Shown: positions 23,458 through 35,530, counted from the first letter of the stretch. The stretch: DNA of 64,000 nt from Ryuthela nishihirai (GCA_038380435.1 JAWZYU010000017.1:20707283-20771282), one strand, 5' to 3'. Notes: generated from the letters alone by a model not told the origin. Program-made: numbers and translations.

Positions 23458-23876
23458 CTGAGAAGAACAGTAAAAAGTAAAACTATTATGATGAAGAAAA
23501 TTTAATTGCTAATTGCATAATGAAAAACACCAACAAACTGTCAGATTAAAATAATCCTCCCATCCACAACTTACAAGATCTGTTGCAGACTTGTTGGCTA
23601 CTGCTCAATTGATGGAACAACAAATATAGATTGACAGAAAAATTCGCCTCTACTCAGGTGGGATATAGAGGTAATAGACAGTAAAATGGAAGGTTTAAAG
23701 GCAAGGTTTGCAGGAAGCCTTTACCAACAATGAAATCTGTTTCTTTCAAACAATGGCATCAACATGCCATTGATGAAGGCATGAAACATGCAAATGACAT
23801 CTCAGCATGCTTAGTGTCAGGTCTATAAAGGCAAACCCAGCCTAACTGTATGCAATTATTGGTACCATGTCATCAA

Positions 23877-24545
23877 GAGAATACCTTAGTGATTTCGAAA
23901 GGGCATGATTGCTGGAGTGCATTCGGCAGAAGCTTCTGTCACTAAAACAGATGAACTTGCTAAGGCATCATGAGCAACAGAGTTCATTTCTGCATGTGAA
24001 TCTAAATGGAAGACATTATATGGAAAAGGCAACAATGGGCGAAAATGCATCCTCTAGAATCGGGAGGTTCGAGTGTTAGTGCAATGTGTCCCATCTCATG
24101 GACAGCAGCCTCTCTAAGCCCATAGGTGTACCCTACTGGCCATGGACAGGGTGGGGAGTTTTGTGGAGATAAATCTCAACGCTGGCTTAGCTGGAACTCG
24201 AACCTGGGAACTAGATTACGAGCCTGGCAGTTACCAACTTAGCCACCCCACCCCCCATTAGAAGGCAAGACTAATACCAATTGCTATCTGACAGGCCCGA
24301 GTGATCATTTTCGTCAAATGGTACAGCATTTCTTTCATGAAGAGAGAGCTGTCTTTCAGGGTGACAATGAGTCCACAGAGCACATGTAGTCACCCAGTGG
24401 TTTGAGGAGCATGAGACAAATTTTTCACATACCATGGCCACCTGATAACAGCCAATGGAAAATCTATGAGAACTTCTGGAATGACTACTCAGATAGCATT
24501 TTTCAGCTCCATCAAATAAGCAGGAATTGATCACACTCATGTGGC
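23877..24545 (+). pseudogene. Tc1-like transposase relic, split by a SINE
   Basis: The N-terminal region begins MSSREYLSDFERA (a Tc1-type start before the helix-turn-helix) and continues AGVHSAEASVTKTDELA. After about 24000 a SINE (24083-24256) intervenes. The C-terminal part resumes at about 24290 with DHFRQMVQHFFHEERAVFQG DNEST-type sequence and PWPPDNSQW, matching the region of the second catalytic Asp and the PDLN motif. Multiple stops make it non-functional. Confidence 0.75.
24083..24256 (-). mobile_element. tRNA-Met-like SINE, copy d (truncated, nested)
   Basis: Only the head-proximal half remains: 'gtgtcccatctcatggacag', 'ggagataaatctcaacgctg', B box complement ggaactcgaacc, and tRNA-like ccaacttagccaccccaccc. 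It sits inside the Tc1 relic. Confidence 0.85.
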
Positions 24546-25039
24546 AGTCCAACGTTCCATTAGTGATTTTACATTGCTGTTTCCATTTTTTTTTTGCCCA
24601 TTACCTATAGTTATCAGGTCATGGGTTCCTATCCCATCCAGCCAAATCCATTTTTTTTTTGCTAACATAAAATTGCACCCTCATCAAAGGAGAAATAACA
24701 CATTTAGTTTATTCAGAAACAATATTGCTTTGTATACTTTTCAAAGAGCACACAAAGCTAGAATGTTCCATGTTATATATCATTCTTATTGTCATAATTA
24801 GTTATAGCTTTTTCTATTAAACAATGATATGGAAATTATATTGTTTAAAGCAAAAAAAAAAAACACTTTTTTTTTCAGTAAGCAGTAAATAGTGCAAGCT
24901 ATTAAGTCTAACTTAATATAAACTGTTCATTAACTGATAAATATTTCCTTCAGAATAAGTATTGTAGGTATAGGTAGCATTCCACATGAGTCCAGTACAG
25001 CCTGTATATGTTCTGACCTAGACTCTATACTCCAGATAT

Positions 25040-25125
25040 ACTGATGACACTGTTATTGATCAGGAGCATGAATCTTGAACTATTAAAACTGGGCCTACAC
25101 AAGGTTTTTTGGACATACATAATAT
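25040..25125 (+). pseudogene. Penelope-like RT relic, copy 1
   Basis: Short reading RYTDDTVIDQEHES resembling the RYVDDTF motif C of another Penelope lineage. It is about 75% identical in DNA to 26200-26285. Too short and broken for a firm assignment. Confidence 0.45.
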
Positions 25126-26195
25126 CATCAGCTCCAAATTTATTTTGTTTAATCATGTATATGTAAACTTATTGCCCTTAAAGATTGCAACACATCTTAA
25201 ATACAGTGTGAAATAAAACAAGCATTGGTAGAATCTATTGGTATCATTGGATCTATTGGTATCATATATTGGATTTATAAGTATTTTTTAAATACTTATA
25301 AAACCAATATCAATTTATACATTAGAAAATAATACACAGTAAAAAAGAGGCTAGGGCTCAAAAAGGTTGGGAAATGCTGCTTTACACCATAAAAATGCCA
25401 GAGAAGCTCCAGAAAATTTGAGAGTGTGAAGTCTGATAACTGTAGAGTTCACCCAATGTCATCATGTTGCTCCATCCACCTTAAGTATGCATTACACTTA
25501 TACTGCTATATAGTAGTGTGATGCTACTATACAATAGTAGTAATAGGGAAGTTCTTTATTCTTCTGTCAGTAAAGTCTGTTAATATTGAGATGTCCCAGA
25601 GGATAGGGTAAATCTGTGTTTAGGAGTTCAATATAATTTTCTCCCTTGAGAGTGTATAGAAGAATCCTGGTTCTCTATACTTCTCAGATATTATTAGAGA
25701 TTACTCACCACTGTCAGCTTAAATTCCTTAATCATAGTTAATTTTGGATTAACATCTGACCAAAACATTTAATTTTAATCTTTGTTTGAGATGTCTGCCA
25801 CCTTGTAAGATTCCTACCACACCAGTTATATTTGTTAAGGCCAAGACACATAATGGAGATGTGCACTGCACCAACTTTTGTCTAAACAGAGATTGCCTAC
25901 AAATAAGATATAAAAAGCAATATTTAAATTTTTGCAGAAATACTTCTCTCCTAATTTAATACACCATTAATTCTACATTACAACATGTGGAATGCTTTAA
26001 AAAATTCTGATTACATCTAACAATTGTATGGAATCAGTGGATACAGCTTCATTATGCCTCAACACATCTGTGTCATTAGTTATTGACATCAAACATAACT
26101 AAGGAGCAGAAATTTATGGACACTAAGTTATTTGGTGACATAGTGTGAAATACATTCAGAAGATGGTGATGTATAAATACCAGGAACCTTACTAT
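25126..26195. other. Intron sequence, no gene seen
   Basis: AT-rich, stops in all frames. The block near 25340-25390 ('ggttgggaaatgctgcttta') resembles one end of a hAT-type MITE, but no partner end was found. Confidence 0.4.
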
Positions 26196-26199
26196 TGTA

Positions 26200-26390
26200 T
26201 GCGGATATACTGATAATATTGCCATTGATCAGGAGCATGAATCCATTAACTGTTAAAATTGGGCTTAAAAAAGGTTTTGTCAACTAGAGTTTACTGCTGA
26301 GGAGGAACAAGGGAACAGATCACATATTTGGATATGCTTATCACTAGTAGAAAATATGGGTTATATTTTTGGGTATGCATATCAATTCTC
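26200..26390 (+). pseudogene. Penelope-like RT relic, copy 2
   Basis: Repeats the 25040 sequence (gattgatcaggagcatgaat-type block), then continues with LEFTAEEEQGNRSHIWICLS-like sequence, reminiscent of the segment between motif C and LDVLI in Penelope reverse transcriptases. Confidence 0.45.
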
Positions 26391-26782
26391 ATGATTATGA
26401 TTCCATATTGAGCCATGCAATTAACAACAATATAAGAAAGTGTTTAACACATGTTCATGAGAAATTATTTCAATTCCTAATGAAGTCTTTAAAATAAAGC
26501 AATGGAACATTTATCATAATTCATAAATAGCAGGATACAAAATGATGGCAAGCAAATTAACCAATAGAGCCATTGAGACACACCTTAAAGAACAAACAAG
26601 ATACAAAATATCTTAAGGATATTACCGTGCTACCTAGGGGTCACTACACAGAACTCTAATAATAACATTCTGCAAACTGCTGAGGGAAAAATCATTTATA
26701 AGAATTGACATCAATGTCTGAATGATGGAATTAGTATGCCAATTCTACTGTGAAAGTTTTTTTTACTTAATGACAATGTTGA

Positions 26783-27599
26783 TTAACCCTTTTAGCAGTA
26801 ATGATATATATATACGTCACCATGCTTCTATTCCAAAAACAGTATCGACATATATGTATACATTCATCAACTTTTAACTACTGTAGTGAAGCCATAAATT
26901 TATGTAGCATGAAGGTGCTGTCATCTCTTAGCAACCTTCCCAATTTTTTTCATATATCCCTACCCCATAGAAGGTTCACAGTAAACAATTTTCTCAATGA
27001 CTATGAAAATAGTCCGAGTCACGATGGCCGCCTGCTAAAAGCATATAGCTGAGGAAACTGATCATATTTTGACTGCACTCGAGTCAGATTAAGACTCTTC
27101 AGATTCAGAGGAAATCACACAAGGTTCAGATAGTGATTTTGAATGCAAAGTTGCTGATGGCAACATTGCCGATATCCATGCAATTGTCAGCAATTCAGAT
27201 CATAGCTTCAGTGTTCTCCAACAATGAAAGTGACAATGAAGTTTCTCAACCAAAAACAAGAAAATAAGGACTGAATGACACTACTGTGCATATCACAGTA
27301 TTAGTGATCAGTGGCTTCTGTAAAAACATCACAAAACAGCCTCAAAAACAGACTGATTCCAGATATATGTACAAGGAATGTGATAAAGCATTAGCCCTGG
27401 TTCTGAAATTTACCATATGGTATTGTACTTTTGAAGTAATGTAACTTCAAAAAATATTTCGGCCTAATAAATGGGATTTATTAATTGTAATACCTCTAAG
27501 TTCATTTAATCACATAAAAAATGTTTTTCGATGGGAGTCAAAAAACTCACTCAATAGGGGGCGAGATATGTATTTTTAACTTACCACTCAATGGCTTAA
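26783..27599 (+). mobile_element. Internally deleted piggyBac-like element
   Basis: TTAA sits at both ends (26783-26786 and 27596-27599), and the ends are related: ttaacccttttagcagtaat against ttaagccattgagtggtaag. Inside, an acidic N-terminal transposase piece (TALESD, SSDSEEITQGSDSDFE, about 27075-27150) is followed near 27360 by a C-terminal finger remnant SRYMYKECDKALALV. The catalytic core is missing, so it is a non-autonomous derivative. Confidence 0.7.
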
Positions 27600-27604
27600 A
27601 CAGC

Positions 27605-27815
27605 ATATGTATACAACTGACAATAAACTACTTTCTCACCTCCAATGCTGCACTTTGAAGTGGCAGAAGCTGCCAAGATGCACAGGTGTACTCTGCACAC
27701 CACTGGATATAATGGGGCATTTTCAAACAACCTCCATACCTCTGAAGATGTTGCAAATGGCATCATGATACAACTTGAACCAAGAGCAGAATCAACTAAA
27801 TGAGCTTATGTTCGT
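27605..27815 (+). repeat. Direct repeat copy A
   Basis: Matches 29015-29182 at about 93%, from 'actgacaataaactacttt' to 'aactaaatgagcttatgttc'. It has an extra ~35 bases near 27725-27760. Copy B lies inside a Tc1 relic. Confidence 0.85.
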
Positions 27816-28034
27816 CACTGATTGTGCATATGCACAACAATGATCTAGGCTATAGACAATATGCTACTAATGCAACTTTGGACACAACTCATGGATGCTT
27901 GCACCAACATGACAGCTTTGGATCAAAAGGTGAATGAACCATGAAATTTGCAGCATGTACATACCATTTCATCCATCCCTACATTATGTTTTGGCTATAA
28001 GCCAGATTTTTGTGGATGTTAAGATCAGTAAATA

Positions 28035-28190
28035 TAGAAAAAAAAAATTTCCCCTCAAGCAGCTGCTTACACCACAGAGGTCTGATAGGAACTTGTCAGT
28101 ATAATACATAATAGATAAGGTCTCCCAGGTTCCTTTGATCTGTAGCTAACCAATTAGCCACTGGCCAATAAACAACATAAAATGCACATA
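28035..28190 (-). mobile_element. Second tRNA-derived SINE family, copy 2
   Basis: Reverse-complement relative of 7490-7725: minus strand shows A box-like gtggctaattggttagctac, then 'gacaagttcctatcagacct' and 'gtaagcagctgcttgagggg'. Confidence 0.6.
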
Positions 28191-29014
28191 CATACATGTC
28201 TCTAGGTGATATTCACTACTGAATACTATTTTTTTTACTACTACAGCATAAGAGTCTACAAATCAGTGCTGTGTTCATCAATTAAATAAAAATTAAGAGT
28301 AATACACTGAAAGCACAATTTATTATACACATTGCATTCATCCACAAACCTGCCTACTCCATCCTAATAATGCGGGCAGCCACCTACCTGCTGTAGAGCA
28401 TATCTGCAAATGTTAATGATGGGTAAATATGGCAACCAGAGTGAGTTTGATCATGAGTAGATAGTCAGTGTATGGAAGATGGGATACTCCACATCCATAA
28501 TTGCAAAATACCTGGGATTTCCACACATGACAATCATACATGTGTATCAAGACTACATCAAAATCAGCAAAACCTGCAGCCACTGAGAAAAATATGACAG
28601 TAATGGACTACTGATGTTTGAGGTAAGCACCACCTCTTCCATATTGTAACATCAGAAAGGAGGGCCACAGTGCAGATAATGTTGGCATTCAATGACAGGG
28701 CAGCTATAGAGGTTGTGCAAAGATCATTCAACATAAGACTGCATGACTGGAATATGGCAGCAAACACCCACATTGAGTACCATCATTAATAGCATAAGGC
28801 TATGAGGCTGTAGTGGGTGAAGTGACATCACCAATTGATTGTGGAAGATGGGAAATGGGTAGCCTGGTCTGAAGAATACTACAACACACTGATGGGAGGT
28901 TGCATGTGTGGTATATGACCATACATGGCCATGGACCCCACCTGCCAAGTCAGGGTGTAGAGGCCTGTGGAAGTGATGTAATGTTCTGGGGCATGTTTAC
29001 ATTGGCTACTTTGA

Positions 29015-29182
29015 TACAACTGACAATATACTACTTTCTCACCTCCAATGCTGCACTTTGAAATGGCAGAAGCTGCCAAGATGCACAGGTATGCTCTGCA
29101 CACGACTGGATATAATGGGGCATTTTGGCATCATGATACAACTTGAACCAAGAGCAGAATCAACTAAATGGGCTTATGTTCT
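29015..29182 (+). repeat. Direct repeat copy B
   Basis: Partner of 27605-27815, lying in the middle of the transposase relic and lacking the extra ~35 bases. Confidence 0.85.
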
Positions 29183-29451
29183 GTATTTTTCTATTTATTG
29201 AAAACTCCAAAATCACACAAGGCTATAATGACTTACTTGTCAACCATCTATACCTGTTCATGGCAATCCATTTCTCACAGCAGGATACCTTCTTTCAACA
29301 ATACAAAGCTCTGTCTCATGGCTCCCATTTGGCAATGGACTGGTTGGAGTATTCCAGTGTGTTTACAATCCTCGAATGGCCCTCTCACTCTTCAGATCTG
29401 AACCCTATTGAGCATATGTGGGAAGAAGTGGAGCAATGCATTCAAGCCTGA
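29143..29451 (+). pseudogene. Mariner/Tc1 transposase, C-terminal part
   Basis: The 102-codon reading contains HFSQQDTFFQQYKALSHGSH, where families usually have QQDNAPCH (the catalytic Asp-Asn is replaced by YK), and SSDLNPIEHMWEEVEQCI, the third catalytic region. Loss of the second catalytic residue and upstream stops show it is a pseudogene. Confidence 0.85.
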
Positions 29452-29695
29452 AACCCATCACAGGCAGCTGCCCTGGAATCATGGGTCGCAATACCACCAA
29501 AACATTTCTAACAACTGGTAGAGTCCATGCCATGATGTATTGCTGCTGTTGTGAGGGTGAAAGGTGGATCCACACGTTATTAGGTGAGTGAGTATAATAA
29601 ATTGTCCTTTCTGTGTAGATGTTAGTTCACATAATTATGAATCCACTATTTTTACAACAGTGCAAATGAATGTAAGTATATTTATGCAATAATAC

Positions 29696-29771
29696 CTAAG
29701 ATCTGCTGGATCATTTGGAAGAGGACGGTGAAAATCAGGATACTCTGGTCTGCGATGAGGAACTTCAACTC
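29696..29771 (-). CDS. Short internal exon of the RS/RG-rich gene
   Basis: The exon is only 76 nt, with acceptor tttacctttag and donor GATCTTAG|GTATTA. It encodes VEVPHRRPEYPDFHRPLPND then PADL and two bases of an Arg codon. Its phases (1 in, 2 out) fit both neighbours, which is strong support because a chance reading would rarely satisfy both junctions. It sits alone between a 14.4-kb intron and a 6.2-kb intron. Confidence 0.82.
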
Positions 29772-29971
29772 CTAAAGGTAAAAACAAATTATCCAAAAAT
29801 ATTACAAAACAAAAAGCCACTTTAGCTATTTTCAATCCCTAAAGTTTGGGTAATAAGAAAAAAATCCTTTAAGTTGATTAATTAAAATTTATAAAACTCA
29901 GTTATTAATCACTGTCTAGAAATGCAATTTGTGCAGCAACAAATATCTAGCAGGATCACAAACATATACAC

Positions 29972-30396
29972 CAGTCTCACAAACTGTGTACCATGAGAGA
30001 TTTTCAAATTGACACTAGATATTCCAAAGATTTCATTTTGACTTGACTTGTTATCGACGTGCTATAAAAAAATCTTTCAGATTTTATCAACTGGGATCTT
30101 GTAAGTATTTATCAAGCTTTTTCCAAATTTTGGTATTAATTTTTGATTATTTCAAGACATAGAATGGACAAATATTTAAAACAAACACCGAGTTATGAAT
30201 TAAAGAATGAGAGCAAATCTTCAAGTAAAACCAGGCTGATGACTTCAACAAAGTGCAAATACAATGACGATTATATAGAGTTTGTGCTTTTATTCTCTTT
30301 TAGGTGTGCCACGGAAAAAAAAATTAGATTCAGTGTGCCGCGGAAAAAAAATTAAGATTCAGTGTGCCACAGAGTAAAAAAGTTTGCGAGACACTG
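29972..30396. mobile_element. hAT MITE with 8-bp target duplication
   Basis: Left end cagtctcacaaact and reversed right end cagtgtctcgcaaact are hAT-like termini. Flanks atatacac (29964-29971) and atatacat (30397-30404) form a 7/8 target-site duplication, which sets the boundaries. The right half has three degenerate units of 'gattcagtgtgccacgg'. No coding. Confidence 0.75.
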
Positions 30397-30403
30397 ATAT
30401 ACA

Positions 30404-30477
30404 TAGTCATATCAGAATAATATGACCACCCCCATTCCCATTATTAGGTAGGTGGTCATATTATTCTGATACGACTG
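30404..30477. mobile_element. 74-bp TIR-only MITE (copy 1)
   Basis: Two ~30-base arms, agtcatatcagaataatatg and its complement attattctgatacgact, meet around a ~14-base centre. Arms match the termini of the Tc1 element at 14237-16834, and the centre (attcccattattaggtaggt) equals that element's left subterminal sequence reversed. It directly follows the hAT target duplication. Confidence 0.88.
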
Positions 30478-30479
30478 TA

Positions 30480-31680
30480 TATGTCATCACCTCACACTTC
30501 AAACAAGTTTACCATGCCTTTGTTTAAACCTGCAGATGCAAAATGTCAAAAAAAAAAACTAATTATCAATAGAGTTTAAGATGTCAATAACAAAAGTCAT
30601 TGAAAAATAGCATTAAAAAAACTGATGTCTCTAATAAACATAACCTGATTTCATTAACCATATCAACAATTCTGAAGCTGAAGGGCACAATTTGAAACCT
30701 CCCTTGAGAAAAATAAGAAATATCAACTGATTGCAAATGCCTCAGAATGGGTGAGAACAAGAAGTTGATAAAGCTGTATTTCAGTGACTTCTTCAAAGAA
30801 ATGAATGTCTTGGACTGATTTTTGTCAACAAACTTACATTTATGTTGTAATACTCAGAATAGAAAGTTTTAAAGCATCTACTGGCAGGTTCCATCATTTC
30901 CATAACTGTTATAAGAGGATTTTTCAAAAATTAAGTGTGATGTGGTAATTAAACAATTTAGAGGGAAATGATCTGATTATCTCTGCCCTGCAAATAATAA
31001 TTCTATGATGGAATGTTTACAAAAACAGTGTAGGTCACCAGAAGATGCTTTAATATTTCCTATATATTCAACTCAAGAGAAGATAATCATTTCTTAACTG
31101 GGCAAATGAAAAAATTCTTATCATTTCTCTTCAAGTTACCAAAATTCTGATCTTCAGGAGCAACAAGATGTATGGCATCCTCAACAGAAATATGTAAAAA
31201 AAAGATATGAAACATCAATAGAAAATACAGTCATATTGAGCAAAGAAACCTTTATTCAACATTTTAAGGAACCAGAAGCTTCTCCACACTGAAGCTAGAG
31301 TGAGCAGTGATGTTTACTTGAAGCCTATGGTGAACTGCACAACTGTTTCTAATAGCTGCACTGCATAAATTGGGTTGAATACAATTATGATCCCAGGACC
31401 AAATGTTTTGTGAACCTGCAATATTTAATTTAAAAAACAGTATATCTGAAGAGAAATAAATTAATACATATAAGCTTAAACAAAAAGGATAATGAAATTT
31501 AGAGGCAACAGAAATTACTTATTTGCTGAACTAGGCACCATTCCCCAAATCATAAAAAGAAACCTTTTCCAACCAATAACAAATCATTAAGGCAGCAATT
31601 CAGAGTGCATTCTGAAACATCAGTATTATGCAGAAAATCCCCAATATAGTAAGTGTTGATCTGGCACACTGCCTTCATTT
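30480..31680. other. Intron sequence, no gene seen
   Basis: AT-rich, no recognised element or coding pattern. Confidence 0.5.
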
Positions 31681-31682
31681 AA

Positions 31683-32055
31683 GGTTGGGTTGCATTACCT
31701 CTGAGTGGCACTTTGTTTGTACACTATGGGCTAAATGATCATGTTATAAGGAACAGGAGGGTTCAGAAAAGGTTGGGGGGGAGAGGACTCACTGGATAGC
31801 TGTTGGGAGACAGACAGTATCCTCTTGTTAAGGCCATCAGCATGCTCTTTAATGTGCACAAGGTATGGCTCTCCCGAACACAGGGCCATGGTTTAATGTC
31901 TCATTGGACGGATGGCGTCCTTTCCAAGTCCATCAGTGTTCCCTAATGACTGAGAGCAGGGTGGGGAGTTTTGCAGAGATAAATGTCCCAAGCAGGACTC
32001 AAACCCGGGAACTGCAGATTATGAGCCTGACATGCTACTGACTAAGTCACCCTTC
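31683..32055 (-). mobile_element. tRNA-Met-like SINE, copy e
   Basis: Nearly full length: 'acctctgagtggcact', 'gttgggagacagacag', 'ctcccgaacacagggccatg', 'gtttaatgtctcattggacg', B box complement ggactcaaaccc, and head-end ctactgactaagtcaccctt. Confidence 0.88.
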
Positions 32056-32478
32056 CCTTTCCCTCCTTCATAAGGCATTATTTAATATATTTCATCAGTA
32101 CAATGAATTAACAGATAATTTGTTACTTAAAAAAAATGTTTTAACTTTTAGACTGAATTAAAAAAAATTAAAGCAGATTTCAGATTTTTATTTAAACATC
32201 AACAGGCTCAGTAGTGTAAGCAAAACCATTTATTTTCATTAACTCGAGTGCTTTTGGGAAGAACAGTTGGCAGATGCTAGTGGCTAACAACTATGCTGGT
32301 TAACAACTACAACTGCAATTGATGTTAAAGCACCCTAACTTGGTGCATAATGTGTTTAATATTACATTTTTTGATTTATTAAACTATTTGTAAGATTTTC
32401 AAATGCTTTTATTCAAATGGAATGAAATCAAGGACTAGTTTATAATGAGGTGTGATTGTGCATTTTTTTCATGGTCCC

Positions 32479-33150
32479 TTAACCCTTCCAGTGTCCAGGT
32501 CGTCTGTATACATTTGGAGAATCTGAATTGAGAGGCCAAGGACGTATACATATGTTTTTAGAAAGAAAAAAATTGTATTTTTTTTTTATATACATCTTAT
32601 AAAAATATATAATTCAGGCTTAAAAATCATATTTTGCTTTTTAATTTGATGCATATTTTATTAAACTACAATATAAATAATTTTATAAAGCCACCTGATT
32701 GCCATTTCTTAGAAGCACTAAATGGTATTGTCAATTTGCTTGTTAACATTCCTATTTGCTGGAAGCAACCTTGTGATTTAAATTCACAAGTTTGATTTTA
32801 GCTATTATCTACAAATTTTTCATTAAATTTTCGAAAATCTCCTAAAAATTAACAAAAAAACTGCTATTTTTAAAAAAACCCATAGACTTTGGAAGTAATT
32901 ACAATCACACTCTTTTCTGTCATAAACCTATTTCAGTATTCCCAAGTTATTTTTATCATTTTTCCAAGCATTCTATGCATCTTTCCAGCCTTCAAAATCG
33001 AAACTGGAAGTAAACACACCCTTCTTAGAAATTATGGCTGCAGCTGCATTTAATTAGTTATGCTTCACTGAGTCAACAAGACGCAGGTGACCGACACATG
33101 ATATCTCCATTGTTCTGTGTGCTGTCGTTTTTTCAGTCATATTAGATACT
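32479..33150 (+). mobile_element. piggyBac-like dispersed repeat, copy 1
   Basis: Begins at TTAA with ttaacccttccagtgtccag. It shares about 75-80% identity with reverse complements of 48560-49150 and 63240-63916 over several hundred bases (for example 'atttgatgcatattttatta', 'ctggaagcaacc', 'tttttatcatttttcc'). The TTAA-CCCTT end is typical of piggyBac relatives. The other end is uncertain and no transposase is visible. Confidence 0.6.
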
Positions 33151-33426
33151 CTATGTCAATTGCTCAAATTGGCCTACAATGAACAAATGCAACAGCTGTA
33201 GCTCATGAGAGATATGTTTGGATAACAAAATTACAATCTGGTTGCACTTCATGACTTAGGACTGCATGATAATTTTGTATGTAGGTATCTGATCTATCAG
33301 TTTTGTATACGTTAGCATGGGGTCCCTCATGCAGAGGAAAATTTTCATTTACCTGTAAAGAAATATGTAAATTTTACAATTATATCTCTATAAATTATGC
33401 TACACACACCAGCCACTGAATTAGAA

Positions 33427-34535
33427 ACCTCTATTCAATACTGAGTTTGACCTCCTTTAGCCCGAATTACAGCACTTATGCAGTTCAGCATAGATTCCAC
33501 AAAGTGGAGTGCCTTTACATCTCCAGCATACCAGGCATTCACCAGACAATCCTTTAACTGGCTCAGATTCGACGGAAGAGGACTTTGCTCCCGGATCTGT
33601 TTTTCTAACATGTCCCACACATTCTCAATGGGGTTCAGATCCGGCCTTTGTGGTGCCAGGGAAAATGGTGGAAGTCGCTGTCATGCTCACTGAACCACTG
33701 CTGAACTCTTGTGCAATGGACAGTAATATTTTGTCCATCAAGTAGCATTGTTGTCCATGAAACAGCCATCACCTGCTGGATAAAAAGTCAACATTGCAGG
33801 ATGGACTTCATCGGCAACAATGTTCATATAATCCTTGGAGGACACCCAACCTTCCAGCAATATCAGGGGACCCGTTACATACCAACAGAACGTGCCCCAC
33901 ACCATGACACCACCTCCAGAACCTTGGTTATGTTTACAAGGCAAGCTGTGTCCAATGCTTCATGGAGCTCCTGCCAAACTCTATGCCTACTGTTGGTACA
34001 GAACAAGGTGTACTGCGATTCACTGGACAACGTGACTTTTTTCCAGTCACAGTGTTCCTGACACCATTGTAGATGAACTTTCCAATTTTTTGCAGAAATC
34101 AGTGGTTTCCATATAGGCATGCGACTGCTAATACTGATCCTCTTCAATTCCCTGTGCATAGTTCACTGAGATATGGATCAGGAACAACCTTCATTGAATG
34201 CTTCAGTCAGTTGCTGAACACAGGAAGTTCTGTTCCTCCATACAAACCTTCTCAGATGACAACGATTTCGTATCCGACAGATTGTCATCGTGCCACACTT
34301 ATGCTTTTTAGACAAACAATGAGTTATTTTTCCACTGATTAAAAACCTGAAATATCTCACCTTTTGAGAAACCAGTCGGTGCTGCTGTTTTTAAAATCGT
34401 CGCTCTAGCCAGACGGGCACCCACAATAAGCCCTTTATTGAACCCCAAAAGATCCTTTGTTTTCCCAGTCAATGAGTTATTCTGGTGCAGTGATAGACTT
34501 TTTACTTGATTTTTTTGCACTTGTTTTTCCATACT
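33427..34535 (-). pseudogene. Tc1-like transposase relic
   Basis: Minus strand in order: LGFNKGLIVGARLARATILK (34430-34370, N-terminal domain), then ISSRMPIWKPLISAKNWKVH and CQEHCDWKKVTLSSESQYTL (34110-33990, around the first catalytic Asp, here Ser-Glu-Ser), GSGGGVMVWGTFCWYVTGPL (33920-33860) and finally MWDMLEKQIREQSPLPSNLS (33620-33560). Order and motifs match a whole Tc1-like enzyme of about 340 residues, but frameshifts break it into at least four pieces. Confidence 0.85.
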
Positions 34536-34729
34536 TGACTAACTGTTGAGACTCATATTTAATAATCATGTCAACTGTTCACTAATAATTAATAACAACT
34601 ATCATTAATGTAAGTCTCATACCAAATCAAAGGATTCGACACTTTTTTTTCTGAAAATGGTATTTTGCTTACAAATCTTTTGTTACCATTCAAATCAGTG
34701 TGAAATGCTAGTACAACATAAAGCTAAAC

Positions 34730-34885
34730 CATTTTGTTATTTACTTTATTAGAGAAGACTGCTACATATTATTTGAAATATACTTGTCTCTTTACATAAT
34801 AAACAGTCACGGTGAAGTATAATAACCATGAATGTGTGCAAATGTAAGATAACTTTTATAGCACTAAAAGCATTACCCATGATAC
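34730..34885 (+). repeat. Dispersed direct repeat, copy 1
   Basis: Shares 'gtataataaccatgaatgtg', 'tgtgcaaatg' and 'cttttatagcacta' with 38990-39125. Unidentified AT-rich repeat. Confidence 0.6.
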
Positions 34886-34974
34886 TCAAATGTTATCAGG
34901 TAATATACTTAGTGCAGTATTAATATAAATGACCAACTAGCAGATTGATTGCAGAATTTATACTACACTTACTA

Positions 34975-35530
34975 TGAGGGTAAGTCAGAATGTAAGGTTC
35001 CCTATTTAATTTTTGTGAAAAACAGGTAATTACACTGAAGACAACAAACAGGAAATGTCTCCAGATGTATACTATTTTTCTGCTTAGTCACCAGACTTGT
35101 TGAGACATTTGTTGTAATTCTATCAACACATCGAAGCCCTATTCATAAAAGAATGCATCCTGCTATTGAAGCAACTTTGTGTCTTCTCTTTGATGGCATC
35201 ATCCAGTGGAAAGTGTTGTCTCAGAGATGTTTCTCAGCTTCCCAAACAAGTGATAATTTGAAGCATCAAGCCAGACGGGCACCCACTGCTGTTTGCGACA
35301 ACAGTGGCTGCTCATCTGGTGTTTACTGCTCAGTGACTGTTGTTTACAGCTCAGCAGCTGTATGGTGAATGGGGAACAGCTGCCCATCACCAGGAGCAGA
35401 CGAAAGTTGATTGTGGAACAACTTCTGTTGACATCCACCATGGTTAGCACAACAATTCTCATGATATTCGTATGTAGGAAATGGTGCCAAATTCCTCCAT
35501 ATTGCACTAATGGGAAATCCTAGCCATACA
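34975..35530 (-). pseudogene. Mariner (SETMAR-like) transposase 3' relic
   Basis: The minus-strand reading has DASNYHLFGKLRNISETTLS (about 35280-35220), matching the DYHLF-K motif with the last catalytic Asp replaced by Asn. A frameshifted continuation carries DDAIKEK and a C-terminal tail in the mariner pattern. It ends near 'gagggtaagtcagaatgtaa', a plausible mariner terminus. Upstream domains are not recognisable. Confidence 0.65.

Larger units (their letters stand above)
28340..29600 (+). mobile_element. Mariner/Tc1 element relic
   Basis: The ends are related inverted repeats: atcctaataatgcgggcagc on the left and, reversed, cacctaataacgtgtggatc on the right. Between them is a plus-strand transposase with many stops: MTIIHVYQDY in the N-terminal domain, then HLYLFMAIHFSQQDTFFQQY and SSDLNPIEHMWEEVEQCIQA (29143-29451) in the catalytic part. 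The N-terminal helix-turn-helix and final catalytic motif are recognisable; the enzyme is dead. Confidence 0.82.
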
